From the NCBI GenBank assembly GCA_027972325.1, contig JAPMOS010000221.1, positions 1 to 47,166 of the forward strand: a stretch of 47,166 bases of DNA, given 5' to 3'. Shown one piece after another: positions 21,126 through 30,595 of the stretch (its first letter is position 1; each line of letters opens with the position of its first letter). The position numbers were made by a program, and so were the translations under genes. The notes beneath the pieces were generated by a model. The model had not been told where the DNA came from, ran no database searches, and saw only the letters and a list, made by a program, of their open reading frames with translations. This stretch comes from Paratrimastix pyriformis (Eukaryota; Preaxostyla; Paratrimastigidae).

Positions 21126-21925
21126 GAAATGTATGCGAATATACAAAATATACACTGTACATAATATATATACACCGATCTGTACATATCTATGTTTATG
21201 TGCAATAGGAACCGCCCCGACCGGCCCATACATAAAAGTTGTAGAAACGAAGGTGACTATGCCACACGATCGCATGCATCGAGTACATTCATTCCCCAAA
21301 ATGTATACAGTTTCTATACGGAATGTTGCCTGGCCCATGTATGTCGAAAGGGGCAGAAAACGCAAAAGGGCAGAGAGTCAAGGATCGCGTGTGGTTGCTT
21401 CTGTGGGCTATTCGGACGGGTATTCGTGGTCATTGGGGTTGAGCGGAGGCACTTCGGGAGGGTCAGGGTCCACATACATATGTATGTCGAAAGGGGCAGA
21501 AAACGCAAAAGGGCAGAGAGTCAAGGATCGCGTGTGGTTGCTTCTGTGGGCTATTCGGACGGGTATTCGTGGTCATTGGGGTTGAGCGGAGGCACTTCGG
21601 GAGGGTCAGGGTCCACATACATATGTATGTCGAAAGGGGCAGAAAACGCAAAAGGGCAGAGAGTCAAGGATCGCGTGTGGTTGCTTCTGTGGGCTATTCG
21701 GACGGGTATTCGTGGTCATTGGGGTTGAGCGGAGGCACTTCGGGAGGGTCAGGGTCCACATACATGTGTATGTCGAAAGGGACAGAAAACAAACAAGGGG
21801 ATCGCGTCTGGTTGCTCTAGGGAGCTATGCGGAAAGTCTTTCGTGAGAAGTGGGGTTGAGGGGAGGCACAGCGGGGGGGCGACTTTCGACATGCATGTGC
21901 AGAAAACGAAAGGTCCTAAATTTGA

Positions 21926-21970
21926 AAATGTCGACCTTACCCTGGTGTGTGAACACTATTTCCCGCAGTC
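21926..21970 (+). promoter_or_regulatory. Promoter-proximal motifs of gene D1
   Basis: GTCGACCTTACCCTGG at 21930-21945 and CTATTTCCCGC at 21956-21966, 8 bp before the ATG at 21974. The same pair precedes gene C at the other side of the array, and the LINE 5' end contains GTCGACCTCACCCTGG. Shared core promoter use is inference. Confidence 0.45.
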
Positions 21971-21973
21971 AAG

Positions 21974-24900
21974 ATGTTCGCAGACGTTGACTACAGCCAG
22001 TTCGATTCGGTGCAAGAGGCCGTGGCCTACCTGAACCGGAGGATCAGGGAGACTCCTCCCACCGATGAGCCCATTCACCAGATCCTCAACCGGTCTGCAT
22101 TCTTGATTCTTCTGATCCTCATCTTTTTTCTCGTCTCAGCTTTCATCGCCATATCGATGAAAAACTGGGGCTGGCCGGAGCCATGCCCCTCACGGTGCAG
22201 CTCCAGATTATTGAGCACGAGGTCGACGTCATCACCGCGCCCTCGACCCCCGGGGCCGACGACTACCACCAGAACCCGAATGATCCTTTCGCCGACTCGG
22301 GGACCCTCTCTGAGGAGGGATCGCCCAGCAGCCCGTCCAGGTTTGCCGCACCTGTCCGCTCCCGCCCTCACTTCCGCTGACTAGCACCCGACCGACGGCA
22401 TCCGTGGGAGGCGTTCCCGCTGCCCCGGGGATGCCAGGCCCGCGGAGGCCTTCCACCCCGTTGGATGAGCATGGTTTGCCAGTGGAGCACAAGGCCCCTG
22501 CTGCAGCACCCATCCCCGCCGCCCCCACCGTCCCCGCCGCCCCCGCCGCCGCAGCTGCGGCCGCCGCCTTTGCCCGCGCCCACGCCCGCGCCGCCGCCGC
22601 GCATGCCGCCACCGCCCCGCCACCGCCCCGCCACCGCCCCGGCCACCGCCCCGGCCACCGCCCCCACCGCAGCCGCCCCATCAAGTCTGGACCCTGAGTC
22701 GACTTTGTTTTTCACTCATGCATTCTGTATTTAGGATCCTCGACGACGACGTTCCCAGTCCCCCAAGCCCATCGCCACGAGGGAAGGGAGCCCAAGAAGG
22801 AGCCCAAGAAGGCCCCGTCAAGGAGGAGGTGCCCAAGAAGGTACCTGGCCCGGCCCCGCCGCCCGCCGCAAGGCAAAACTGCAACGGCCTGAGCCTGAGT
22901 CGGGCGAGGCCGAGGCCGAGGCCGATCAGGACGAGGCCCAGCGGAGAAGAAGCGGCCCGAGAAGAAGCACGCCCACGGCGACGAGATCGAGGTCTCCTCT
23001 GACGACGACGAGGCCAAGGCCAAGATCAAGCGGCACCGCCAGGCCACCGAGGAGCCCGCCCCCGGCGGTGACCAGGGTCAACTGACAGGCCCGAGCCGCA
23101 AGCTCCTAGAGTCCGTATACTTCCTCGTTGGCTATATCCTCCAAACAGCACGCAAGTAAATGTTTCTTTGTTTCTTTGTTGTTTTTGTTTCTTTCTTGAG
23201 AATATGCGATGATCCTCACTCTCTGTCTTTCTCGCATCGGGTCATAGGGATGGGGCCGGCCTGCTGGACGTCGTACTGTCTCAAACACCCTGTCAACGAG
23301 CCCAACTCCCCTGGCCCTGATCGACCCCTGCCCCAATCCGGCCCGGCCGCTTTCATGCGACCGCATGAAAGCAATCTTCGGGTATTTCCAGCAGTTTGGC
23401 TGGGCCGCCTTGTTTTCTCTCAGTGTCCAAAAGGCGGCAGCTGGTGAGCGTTTCGAGGTTGTTGATGGCTCCCATCGGTCTGTCGGCACTTGGTTGTGAA
23501 TTCCTCCCTTCATTCGTGTGTCATTCAGTTATGCGGTCGCTCGGTTAATCGTCGATCCCAATCGAGTGTCCGAGCTGCCGGCCCACATCACCCAGGACGA
23601 GCGACAAGAGTTGCGTGACCTTGCGATGAACCTCAACAAAGAGTATCCCAAGGTCAAAACGTCTGCTTCCTTCCGTTTCCTGGTTCGGGGCTCACAATCC
23701 ATCATTTGTTCAGCACCTGGCCAACGAGCTGGTCAACGTCGTGCTCTTGGAAAATATGGACGAGGATGCCCTCCTGGTTTTCCAGGCAACGTGCAATGCG
23801 ATGACCGCGGACGACTCATTCGGGTCGTCCGGCTATGACGTACTCCTTAATGTCAAGAGGGCCGCCCTGCGGGTCTGTCGATTTGTCCTTCTCCGGTCCC
23901 TGCATTTTTCCTCGTTCATTCCAGGCCCCCAGCTGTATTCTTTGACCAATCCCGACCTGCCCGCCCGCCTGAAGCCGGCCCTCAAGGCCCTTCACTTCCC
24001 CGATTCGAAGGACGCCTATATCAAGTCTGCCCCCGGCCCCCTCGGGTTCAGGAATATCATTCATCCCTGATTTTTAGGCTGACCAAAATAGTTGGCCTGT
24101 GCAGCGTGGAACAGCTCACTGCCCTTTCGCAAACCCCCATCCAGTCCCACTTGACGCGAAGCAACCTCTGGAGAATTTTCGAGGTCTGTGCCCTTCGGTT
24201 TTTTCACGCTGCATCTCACTTCGCACAGACCAAGGACGTGTTGTTCAACCAGTTCCTTATTGCGAGAATGTTGCAACCCGACTTCAACGGCTCGACCCTT
24301 GCCACCCCGGATCTGCCAAAGTTCAAGCTTCCCATCAGGCAGGCGGAGCAGGCATGGCTTCTGATGGCCCGCCACGACGAAGCTGCCTTGGCAAGGCACG
24401 AGCCGCACCCACTACTCCTCCTCCCGCCCGACGAGCCCACCAGGAAGATCCTTTTGGGAAGCTCTTCCAGCTCCCCGAATTCGAGTACTTCAACCCCCTG
24501 CTCGTCCGCCCTCTCCCCACCAAGCTCGGACATCCCGTACTCCCCGAGTACTCCGAGGAGCTGGGTGCCGTCGGATGTCCCTTTTCCGGCCTGAATTGGG
24601 ACGACCTTGTGCACCTCCCGAACTACATTCTGGACCTCAACATCTTCGACGGTCCCCACCTGCCCGGCGAGTTGGGCCGGCCGCCGACGCCCTACGAGCT
24701 TGCCGTCGGCTACTGGATGGCCTTCAGCTACGCAAGACTGCCCCATGGGACAAGACGCTACCTGATCAACACCAAACTCACCGTGCTGGTCGAGAAACTC
24801 ACTGCCGACCACGTGCACCCCGGCGTGAGATGAAGTTATTGAAAACAATTGACCGAAATCTACGAGGCTCGGGAGGCTGCACGGGAGCGCGAGCGCCAGG

Positions 24901-26227
24901 AGCGGCTGGAGCGCGAGGTCGAAGTGTCCGCCCTGGTGGCCAAGTCCGCCGAGCCCACGATCGGCCCAGCACGGGAAGCAGCGCGCAAGCGTCCCCAAGC
25001 AGCGAACTTGCCGAGCGCGCTTGCTCTCGAGGACGAGCAAGTCGACGAAGAAGAGTTGGAAGTTCGCGCCGCCCACTCCCACCACCCCAGCCCGAGGCCC
25101 AGCCAGCCCCGACCAGGGAAGAGGCCAACCCGAGTGCCTCGACAGCCAAAGCCTCCCGCAAAGGAGGGAACGCACTCGTCGTCTCGTGCCGGCCCCGCAC
25201 TGCGACCGACACCCAAAGGCCGAAGTTGTCCCCCCGGGGCAGTCGCTGGCCCGCATGTACTGCTGTTCGGCCGAGCATGCCCTCTCCGGCGGCGCACACG
25301 GCCCCACCTGTCTGCCGTTGCCCTCTCCGTTCACGACAACCAACATTCCTCCTTAGACGCGCTATTCGTTAGCCGTCGTCGACGCCCGTGGGGTGTCACC
25401 GGAGACCCAAGGACAAGGCCCCGGACTACGAGGATGTGAGTCAACAGCTGACCACCCTCGTGCAGTCCGGGGGAACGATACTGATTATGGACACGGAGGA
25501 GAACATCCAACTCCATTGGACCGTCCATCTGGAATCCTTCGGCTGGTTGGAGCATCACCGGCTCCATGGAATCTGGTCGAGTCTGTTCGCTAGTCCCCCT
25601 TGTTTTTGGCCTGCTCACCACCCACCCACTCTTCTTTCTTCAGATTACCTTGAGGAAGCTACTCCGCGGCCCTCCCCGGATTCCGTGGCCATCTGGAAGA
25701 GGCTACTCTCACGATGGCGGTCTTCACCAACGCAGGCCGCAAAGCTCGAACTGGTCCTTCCGAACGTGCTGCCCCTCGGCCAGTGCTCCCTGGCGGCCCT
25801 GAATCAGCAAATGAACTCGCGCACCAACGTGGTCTTCATCCGGCACGAGCAGGGCCAGGCCAAGTGGGCCAAGCCGGCGGACCTGTATGTCTACTTGTTC
25901 CGGCGGTATGCCGGGCCGGGGCCGGTTCTCGACCCTTTCTGCGGGTGCTGTCCAGCACTGCGCGCTGCTGAAGCCACGGGCACCAGGGTCGACCTCATCG
26001 ACTCTGACCCGGCCGTCATCAGTATGTTGGGGGCCCACGAGCCCCGCGTGCTCTTCCCCATCGTAACGGACGAGCATCCTCCCCTGCAGCGTGATGAAGA
26101 CGATCTTTGCAACGTGCGCGCACCGGCGGTGGATGACTGGGACCTCCACATGGTCAAGCCTGCGGACGAGCCCTCTCCACCCGAGACCATTCTTGCTCCT
26201 CCTCCCACCCTCCTCACGCACCTGTGA
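21974..26227 (+). pseudogene. Gene D1: ParB-like domain plus DNA methyltransferase, at least nine introns
   Basis: Predicted DNA-modifying enzyme. N-terminal exons (MFADVDYSQF…) are acidic and low-complexity, and lead to an acidic/basic segment ending KLLESVYFLVGYIL. Then comes a ParB/sulfiredoxin-like module: LIDPCPNPARPL, FGYFQQFGWAALFSLSV, ERFEVVDGSHR with the ParB-box DGxHR, then VARLIVDP. A helical middle follows, then a charged linker and the methyltransferase: a DAPWG-like motif IV region near 25370-25400, ILIMDTEENIQLHW, and after it motif I VLDPFCGCCPAL…GTRVDLID (25927-26005). Motif IV before motif I is the permuted order of beta-class/MT-A70-like enzymes; adenine-N6 is the likelier target (D..W). 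Inferred introns: 22093-22139, 22685-22734, 23478-23528, 23661-23713, 23873-23924, 24025-24077, 24184-24228, 25310-25356, 25581-25643, all starting GTCTG and ending AG. There are several breaks, mostly at homopolymers. Confidence 0.75.
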
Positions 26228-26439
26228 CGGAACCCGAGCCTTCTCTTCAACCCCTGATCCCGCCTCCTCTGGACTTCGGTTCCCTCGCTGGAACCAACGA
26301 TGACATTGCGTCTGGCCCCAGCCTCGATGACTTATTGATGGCCGCCTTCGACCCCAGCGACCCCACCGACCCCACCGACCCCACCGACCCCACCGACCCC
26401 ACCGACCCCACCGGGGAATTCGATCATGTTTTGCATTGA
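26224..26439 (+). CDS. Acidic tail ORF after D1 with 9-bp (ACCGACCCC) repeats
   Basis: An open frame overlapping the D1 stop gives PPPLDFGSLAGTNDDIASG… then DPSDPTDPTDPT and ends at 26439. It has no ATG of its own (it begins with GTG) and is in another frame from the last D1 ORF, so it may be the true D1 C-terminus or unrelated. The repeats lie at about 26354-26411. Confidence 0.35.
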   Translation: MTEPEPSLQPLIPPPLDFGSLAGTNDDIASGPSLDDLLMAAFDPSDPTDPTDPTDPTDPTDPTGEFDHVLH

Positions 26440-26447
26440 TGTCTTCT

Positions 26448-26479
26448 ATGTTCTGTTGCTGTCATACAAAACAGAACAT
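26448..26479 (+). terminator. Perfect inverted repeat downstream of D1
   Basis: ATGTTCTGTT and AACAGAACAT form a 10-bp perfect stem with a 12-nt loop, about 10-40 bp after the D1-proximal stop codons and before the E1 right end. It could be a 3'-end hairpin or a dimeric binding site. Confidence 0.4.
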
Positions 26480-26571
26480 GTGGTTGTCGCTGGTTCTATG
26501 AATAGGAATTTTGGGGAGGGGTGTCCCACGGAATGATCATGGCCGACCTTCAGTCATTCGTCATCTGGGGA

Positions 26572-26687
26572 TGAAGAGGGAGGGCCGCCTGTTCATGAAA
26601 ACCCGCGGGCGCTCATGAGGCGGCGAGCTTCGTGCTTTTTTCTATAGAATTCTCATTGTCTATAGCGTCGACAAAAACCCTGGAACA
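26572..26687 (-). repeat. Right end of element E1 (terminal inverted sequence)
   Basis: Read inward (minus strand) it starts TGTTCCAGGGTTTTTG, then CTATAGACAATGAGAATTC, and further in GCGGGTTTTCATGAACAG. The first about 54 bp match the E2 end at 29056 with four differences. The motif GGTTTT..TG.ACAG is repeated subterminally. Confidence 0.75.
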
Positions 26688-29055
26688 TGAGGCCTCCCCC
26701 TTCCCAGGGAGGGCAATGACCAGGTCAGGCTTCTTGTTGCGCTTGTCGGCCCGGACCATGTGCTCCATCTTGACAGGCTGCCTGGTTGTCATGCACATCT
26801 GGTGGAGGATGGAGGTGATCGCGTTGTGGCGGTCGATCTCCAGCCCGAGCACAGCACTCCCGCAGGACAGGTCGTGGCCTTCCTCGAGAGGATGATGACA
26901 GACGGGGCAGTCGTGGCCGAAAAGGTCGTGGAGCTGACTCACCCGAGGAATACCCAGGCGCAGAGCGATCGCAGTCCTGAAGATGTGGTCGTCCATGCGG
27001 AAGAGCGGAGCCGGGAAGCAGGTGAGCCATGCTGATGATGTGCTGTTGGCGGTGGTAGCCAGAACCTTCCGCAACAGGGGGCACGCGTCCTCGCAGAGAC
27101 GCTCAGCGAGTGCCCGGGTGGACCGCTGGTAGAGAATGTGCTGGGCACCCTTGGCAGGCATGACGTCGGTGTCGCTCCGGAAGAGTTGTTGGTCAGCGGA
27201 CGGGTTGAGGCCCATGCGACCGAGAGACTCCGATGCTTGCCCAAGAAAAGTGTGCTGGCGCAGATACTCGGACCCAGTGGTGACGGTTGCCAGCATCGCC
27301 CAGAGGTGCTGGCGGAGGAGGTCGGGGACCCCGGAGGTTGCTGTGAGGAGGGAGACGAGGGCCCCGGCGGTGCCCGCGTCCCTCGCCATGGCCATGGACA
27401 GCAGGCCAAGCCCTCCCAGCCGAAGAGGGACGTTGACCAGCGAGCGGGGGTATGACTCGGGAGAGAGGCAAAAGCGGTCGTTGAACAGCCGCCAGATGGC
27501 CTCATCAAAAAGTCTCGACGAGTTTGGGCCCCCGCCGATGGTGTATACGCAGCTGCACCTCGTCACATGCATGACTCTCGGGATGATGCAGCTGCGAAGG
27601 ACCAGCAACCAGGACTGCAGAGACAGTTGGCCAACCTGCCTCGCGGCCTGGAGGGCCTCATCGTAGACCCGCTGAACCCCCCGGGCCACGAAGTCCTCGG
27701 GCCCAATGAAAGTCCCCATGAGGTCGAGGCCCTCGTCGGGACGTCGCAGGGGGACCGGCACTCCGTCGATCGAGAGAGGCTCCGTAGCAGGATCGTTGGC
27801 CCACAACCAGCACTTCTGGGTCCGCAGGCGGAGGCCGACCGGAGTGGCCACTCCTTGGAAGGCCTCGAGCTGTTTCACCAGTGCCGGAACAGAAGGGGCG
27901 ATGAGGAACGCATCATCGTGGTAAGCGAGACATGCAACGACTTGGATGCCACGGAGGATGACTGGGGCCGTCCCGCTGCGCTCCACAGCCCGGAGAGCGG
28001 GATCGAGTGCCAGGCAAAAGGACTGGGAGGACAAGGGGTCACCTTGCCTCACGCCGGCCTTGTTGTCGATGACGACCCCCGGTAGAGGAGCTGCTCGTTG
28101 TCGTAAAGTGCCCGCATGACGCCGCACAACTGGGGGCCCCAGGGCGCCGTGGCTGCCAGAACCGCGTCGCGCCGGACCGAGTTGAAAGCGGATGCCATAT
28201 CAATGTGCATGACGCAGAGCGGCACGTGGTCCTCCATGGCTGCGGCAATGGCCCAGCCCAGGTAGGCCGAGATGAGGCCGACTGGGTCGGGCACCCCAAT
28301 CCCCACTTGAGAAGGCGACAGAAGGTTGCGAGTGATGGGGAGGACCCGAATGGCGGAGAGCTTGGCAAAAAGCCGCTCCAAAGCCTCGCCCAGGGCAATT
28401 GGGCGAATGGATCCGCCATCCTTGGGAGGGGGACCAGGCGGCTGCGGGCGAGGCTGGGGGAACCCACCCGGAGCGAGCAAAAATGTGAACAGCGAGGCCA
28501 AGGCCCCAGCAAGGGCCTCGTCACGCCGAATAGCACCTCTGAGCCACCCCGGCATGATACCTGAGGGCCCCGGCGCCCCATTGTTGAGAGCCGCGGCCAC
28601 CTTCGCCACTTCGGCTGCCTCGAAGTCCTGCCAGGCAGGGGCCTCGGGGTTGGGGTACAGGGCAAGCACCTCGGCGGGTGTGGGGGTCACCAGCGTGGTG
28701 TGCAGGCTCTGCAGCTTCTGTGGGAGGGTTGGGTCGTCAGGGACGGGCGGGGAGGTGAGGGCGCTGACTGCCGCAGCCAGTCGTCCATCGGCAACGGCCG
28801 CCTCGGCGAATCTGCGGCTGGACCCCTGGCCGCTTCCTCGTCGATGCTCCCGCTCGCGCCCGAACTCGTCCCAGATGCGCCCTTCCAGGCCCACGAGCGC
28901 GGCCTCGATGCGCTCGCGAACGTCGGGGGGCGGAGGGAGCTCAGCCACCACCACTTGAAGTGCCTGAAACGCCTCGCGCAGGATGAAGGTGGCCTTCCTT
29001 GCCTGGGCGGGGTACAGGCGGCGGGGGAGAACCCGCCGAGGTGGGGGTGGGGCTG
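26688..29055 (-). mobile_element. LINE copy L5, main part, flanked by E1 and E2 ends in inverted orientation
   Basis: A LINE segment from the middle of the N-terminal domain (29055) to the endonuclease (26688). It is cut at the left by E1 (TGAGG duplicated) and at the right by the end of E2 at GGGGCTG. The family sequence is closest to L1 by eye (for example the same GCCTCCCCCTTCCC variant). Because the two flanking ends are inverted copies of each other, the whole 26572-29200 stretch mimics a 2.4-kb element with terminal inverted repeats. Confidence 0.85.
26688..29055 (-). pseudogene. LINE L5 protein fragment: RT, CCHC finger and start of REL endonuclease
   Basis: Two long overlapping frames (28954-28049 and 28127-26613, minus) cover the N-terminal linker, complete RT (RQGDPLSSQ, AYHDDAFLI), thumb, finger CPVCHHPLEEGHDLSC and KKPDLVI. 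The only clear frame change is near 28080, at a C run. The second ORF reads out of the LINE into the E1 end (its last about 27 residues are E1 sequence), so that C-terminus is artefactual. It is the most intact RT-to-finger segment in the window and useful as a family reference. Confidence 0.8.
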
Positions 29056-29210
29056 TGTTCCAGGGTTTCTGTGGACGCTATAGACATTGAGATTTCTATA
29101 GAAAAAAGCCCGACGCTCTGGCCTCCGGGTTTTCGTGGACAGACCCTCCCCACTCGGCCTGTCTGTAGTGAGGGCCCGCGGGTTTTCATGAACAGACCCT
29201 CCCAAATCCT
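29056..29210 (+). repeat. Terminal sequence of E2 with subterminal repeats
   Basis: TGTTCCAGGGTTT, CTATAGACATTGAGATT and two inward copies of the motif GGGTTTTCGTGGACAG / GGGTTTTCATGAACAG (about 29130 and 29180), each followed by ACCCTCCC. These look like repeated recombinase binding sites. Confidence 0.7.
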
Positions 29211-29317
29211 CCTTGCTTCACTTTCACCTTGCTTCACCCTGACGCACTTCCTCCTCCTTTTTTCGAGAGAAAACGTCGAGCCTCTAATTTCGGATCAAAA
29301 AGAGAACCAGATTCATT

Positions 29318-30172
29318 ACTCGTCTTCGTCTTCGTCTTCGCCTTGGGGGTTGGCGTTGTAGTCGTTGTTGCCAGTGTCGTCATCCGAATTTATCGCCGGC
29401 AAACCATTCATCTTCGTCATCATCGGCTACCGGCACGTTCTCGGGAAGGGGCACGGATTCCGGCACGGGTTCGGGCTCAGCCACAAGGACAGGAAGGGGC
29501 AGAGGAAGGGGCCCAGTTAAGAGGAAGTCCCAAAGGGTAGGAAGCTCGCGCGAGCAGGTGCTGGTGCGGAACTTGTGGCACTGAATCGACCAGTCATAGG
29601 TCTTCCGTTCGTCCGCGGAGAGAGAGAGGTATTCACGTTCGCAGGCCAGGAATACCTTGGGAACTGTTCTCCGTAGTAGTCAGTGCGCTCCAACAGGGAA
29701 CGGTCACGAAGAACCCCCTGAGGTAGAAGGGGTAAGAGCGTTCCCAGAGGACGATCTCATCGAGCCTCATCGGGACCTCGATGGGGTGGTCGATGTCGAA
29801 TGCAGCCTCGGAATCAAGGAGCAGGGTAATGAGCAAGGCTCTTGCTGACAGGCCCCTGTAGGTCTGCGACGTATCAGAACAGCGTCCGCTGGTCAAGGAA
29901 AAAAGGACGCCACCGAAAGCGAGAACCATCCGGGTGAGTACCTTGTGCAACTCAACACAGATGGGAGCGGAGAAATGGTACTCAGTCAACGGCTTCAAAA
30001 AGTGAACGGGGACGATGAGGCCGGGATTCAGATGATTCGTGTTCGGGAACCAACTTGCCAGCAGCTTGGGGAAGATCCGTTCGTAAAAAGCCTGTCGGCT
30101 TAGGTGCACCTCGGTCTTGTCCTCCGGTTGAAAGAAGTCGTAGGTCCTGGAGGAGAGGCATGAGAAACCCAC
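29318..30172 (-). pseudogene. Protein B, E2 copy 1
   Basis: A relative of the E1 protein B. The open frame 30172-29633 carries TYDFFQPEDKTEVHLSRQAFYERIFPKLL, then PICVELHKVLTRM, YRGLSARALLI and MRLDEIVLWERSYPFYLRG. The conserved CEREYLSLSADERKTYDWSIQC block follows in another frame, and then a Pro/Glu-rich and acidic tail (DDDEDEWFAGD, EDEDEDE). About two breaks. The fuller N-terminus shows where the family probably starts. It is the E2 gene nearest to the element end, in the same orientation as D2. Confidence 0.6.
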
Positions 30173-30252
30173 AACACATCAGGGAAAACAGTAAACAGAC
30201 CGATTGAGGAGCGGGGAGCAGCGGACTTCGTAGCCGGGGGCTTGTCGTGGCA

Positions 30253-30490
30253 TCATGCCGGAAGGGGCTCAGGAAGGGGCTCAGGAAGGGGCTCAGGAAG
30301 GGGCTCAGGAAGGGGCTCAGGAAGGGGCTCAGGAAGGGGCTCAGGAAGGGGCTCAGGAAGGGGCTCAGGAAGGGGCTCAGGAAGGGGCTCAGGAAGGGGC
30401 TCAGGAAGGGGCTCAGGAAGGGGCTCAGGAAGGGGCTCAGGAAGGGGCTCAGGAAGGGACTCAGGAAGGGGCTCAGGAAGGGACTCGGGG
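30253..30490 (+). repeat. 12-bp minisatellite (GGGGCTCAGGAA), about 19 units
   Basis: Twelve is a multiple of three, so all frames stay open: minus strand EPLP repeats, plus strand EGAQ, GSGR or KGLR repeats. The minus frame joins a short basic start ([10 protein letters not shown]), reminiscent of gene C of E1 (basic start, then Pro/Glu-rich repeats), so this may be the E2 counterpart of C. Confidence 0.85.
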
Positions 30491-30595
30491 ACGTCCTCGA
30501 CGAGAATGATCACCTGGCGAGACCGAGTCCGTCTGCTAAGCATGGCATGACTTGCGTGCTTCCTCTGCATTTTGGCGGTTTCCATGCGGGATACT

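Larger units (their letters stand above)
19066..21336 (+). mobile_element. PIF/Harbinger-like DNA transposon (2,271 bp) inserted in the 143-bp array
   Basis: Terminal inverted repeats of about 24 bp: the left end starts GGGCCAGGCAACATTCC and the right end is its reverse complement. The flanks are ATGT on both sides (19062-19065, 21337-21340), and removing the element plus one ATGT restores the repeat-unit sequence CATACATATGTATGTCG. It carries two divergent genes, a SANT/Myb-like protein and a DDE transposase, the two-gene plan of PIF/Harbinger elements. A 4-bp target duplication is unusual for that superfamily (normally 3 bp), though the ATGT repeat at the target leaves some ambiguity. AT-rich microsatellite-like DNA lies inside both ends. 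Confidence 0.85.
18416..21960 (+). repeat. Array of 143-bp repeats with a 16-bp palindrome, between divergent genes C and D1
   Basis: Near-identical units of exactly 143 bp lie at 18920-19062, 21338-21480, 21481-21623 and 21624-21766; more diverged units occur around 18420-18910 and 21767-21960. Unit borders carry ACATACATATGTATGT, a perfect palindrome; diverged sites are CCACATATGTATGTGG (about 18470), ACATATGTATGT (about 18600) and CGACATGCATGTGC (about 21885). Each unit also has a conserved GCAGAAAACGCAAAAGG segment. The array fills the intergenic space between C (minus) and D1 (plus) and is split by the Harbinger-like insertion. Candidate roles are a shared regulatory region or a binding-site cluster for the element's own protein. 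Confidence 0.8.
13793..26687 (+). mobile_element. Element E1: 12.9-kb integrase-type DNA element with a ParB-methyltransferase gene
   Basis: The boundaries come from the interrupted LINE: TGAGG is present at 13788-13792 and 26688-26692 but once in intact copies. E1 begins TGTTTCCGGTTTTG and ends …CCCTGGAACA, i.e. imperfect inverted ends with TG…CA termini, as cut and joined by retroviral-type integrases. It contains integrase, genes B and C (minus strand), a repeat array holding a Harbinger-like transposon, and gene D1 (plus strand). I see no reverse transcriptase, polymerase B or capsid gene, so it resembles Ginger-type integrase transposons in principle but with a different and larger cargo. 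As a whole it looks broken, with a handful of breaks among its genes. Confidence 0.7.

Noticed and set aside
18416-21960. 143-bp repeats as a CRISPR array
   Set aside because: Whole units repeat with no unique spacers, the unit is far longer than CRISPR repeats, and there are no cas genes; the context is eukaryotic.
22000-26227. Bacterial contamination explaining the ParB-methyltransferase
   Set aside because: Short AG-ended introns at positions conserved between two copies, and nesting within eukaryotic retroelements, exclude it.
13793-26687. E1 as a Polinton/Maverick
   Set aside because: Ends are TG...CA instead of AG...CT, the target duplication is 5 bp instead of 6, and polymerase B, protease, ATPase and capsid genes are not seen.
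26572-29210. A 2.4-kb transposon with 54-bp inverted repeats containing LINE sequence
   Set aside because: The inverted repeats are the ends of two separate elements, E1 and E2, that extend outward; the LINE between is simply the target.
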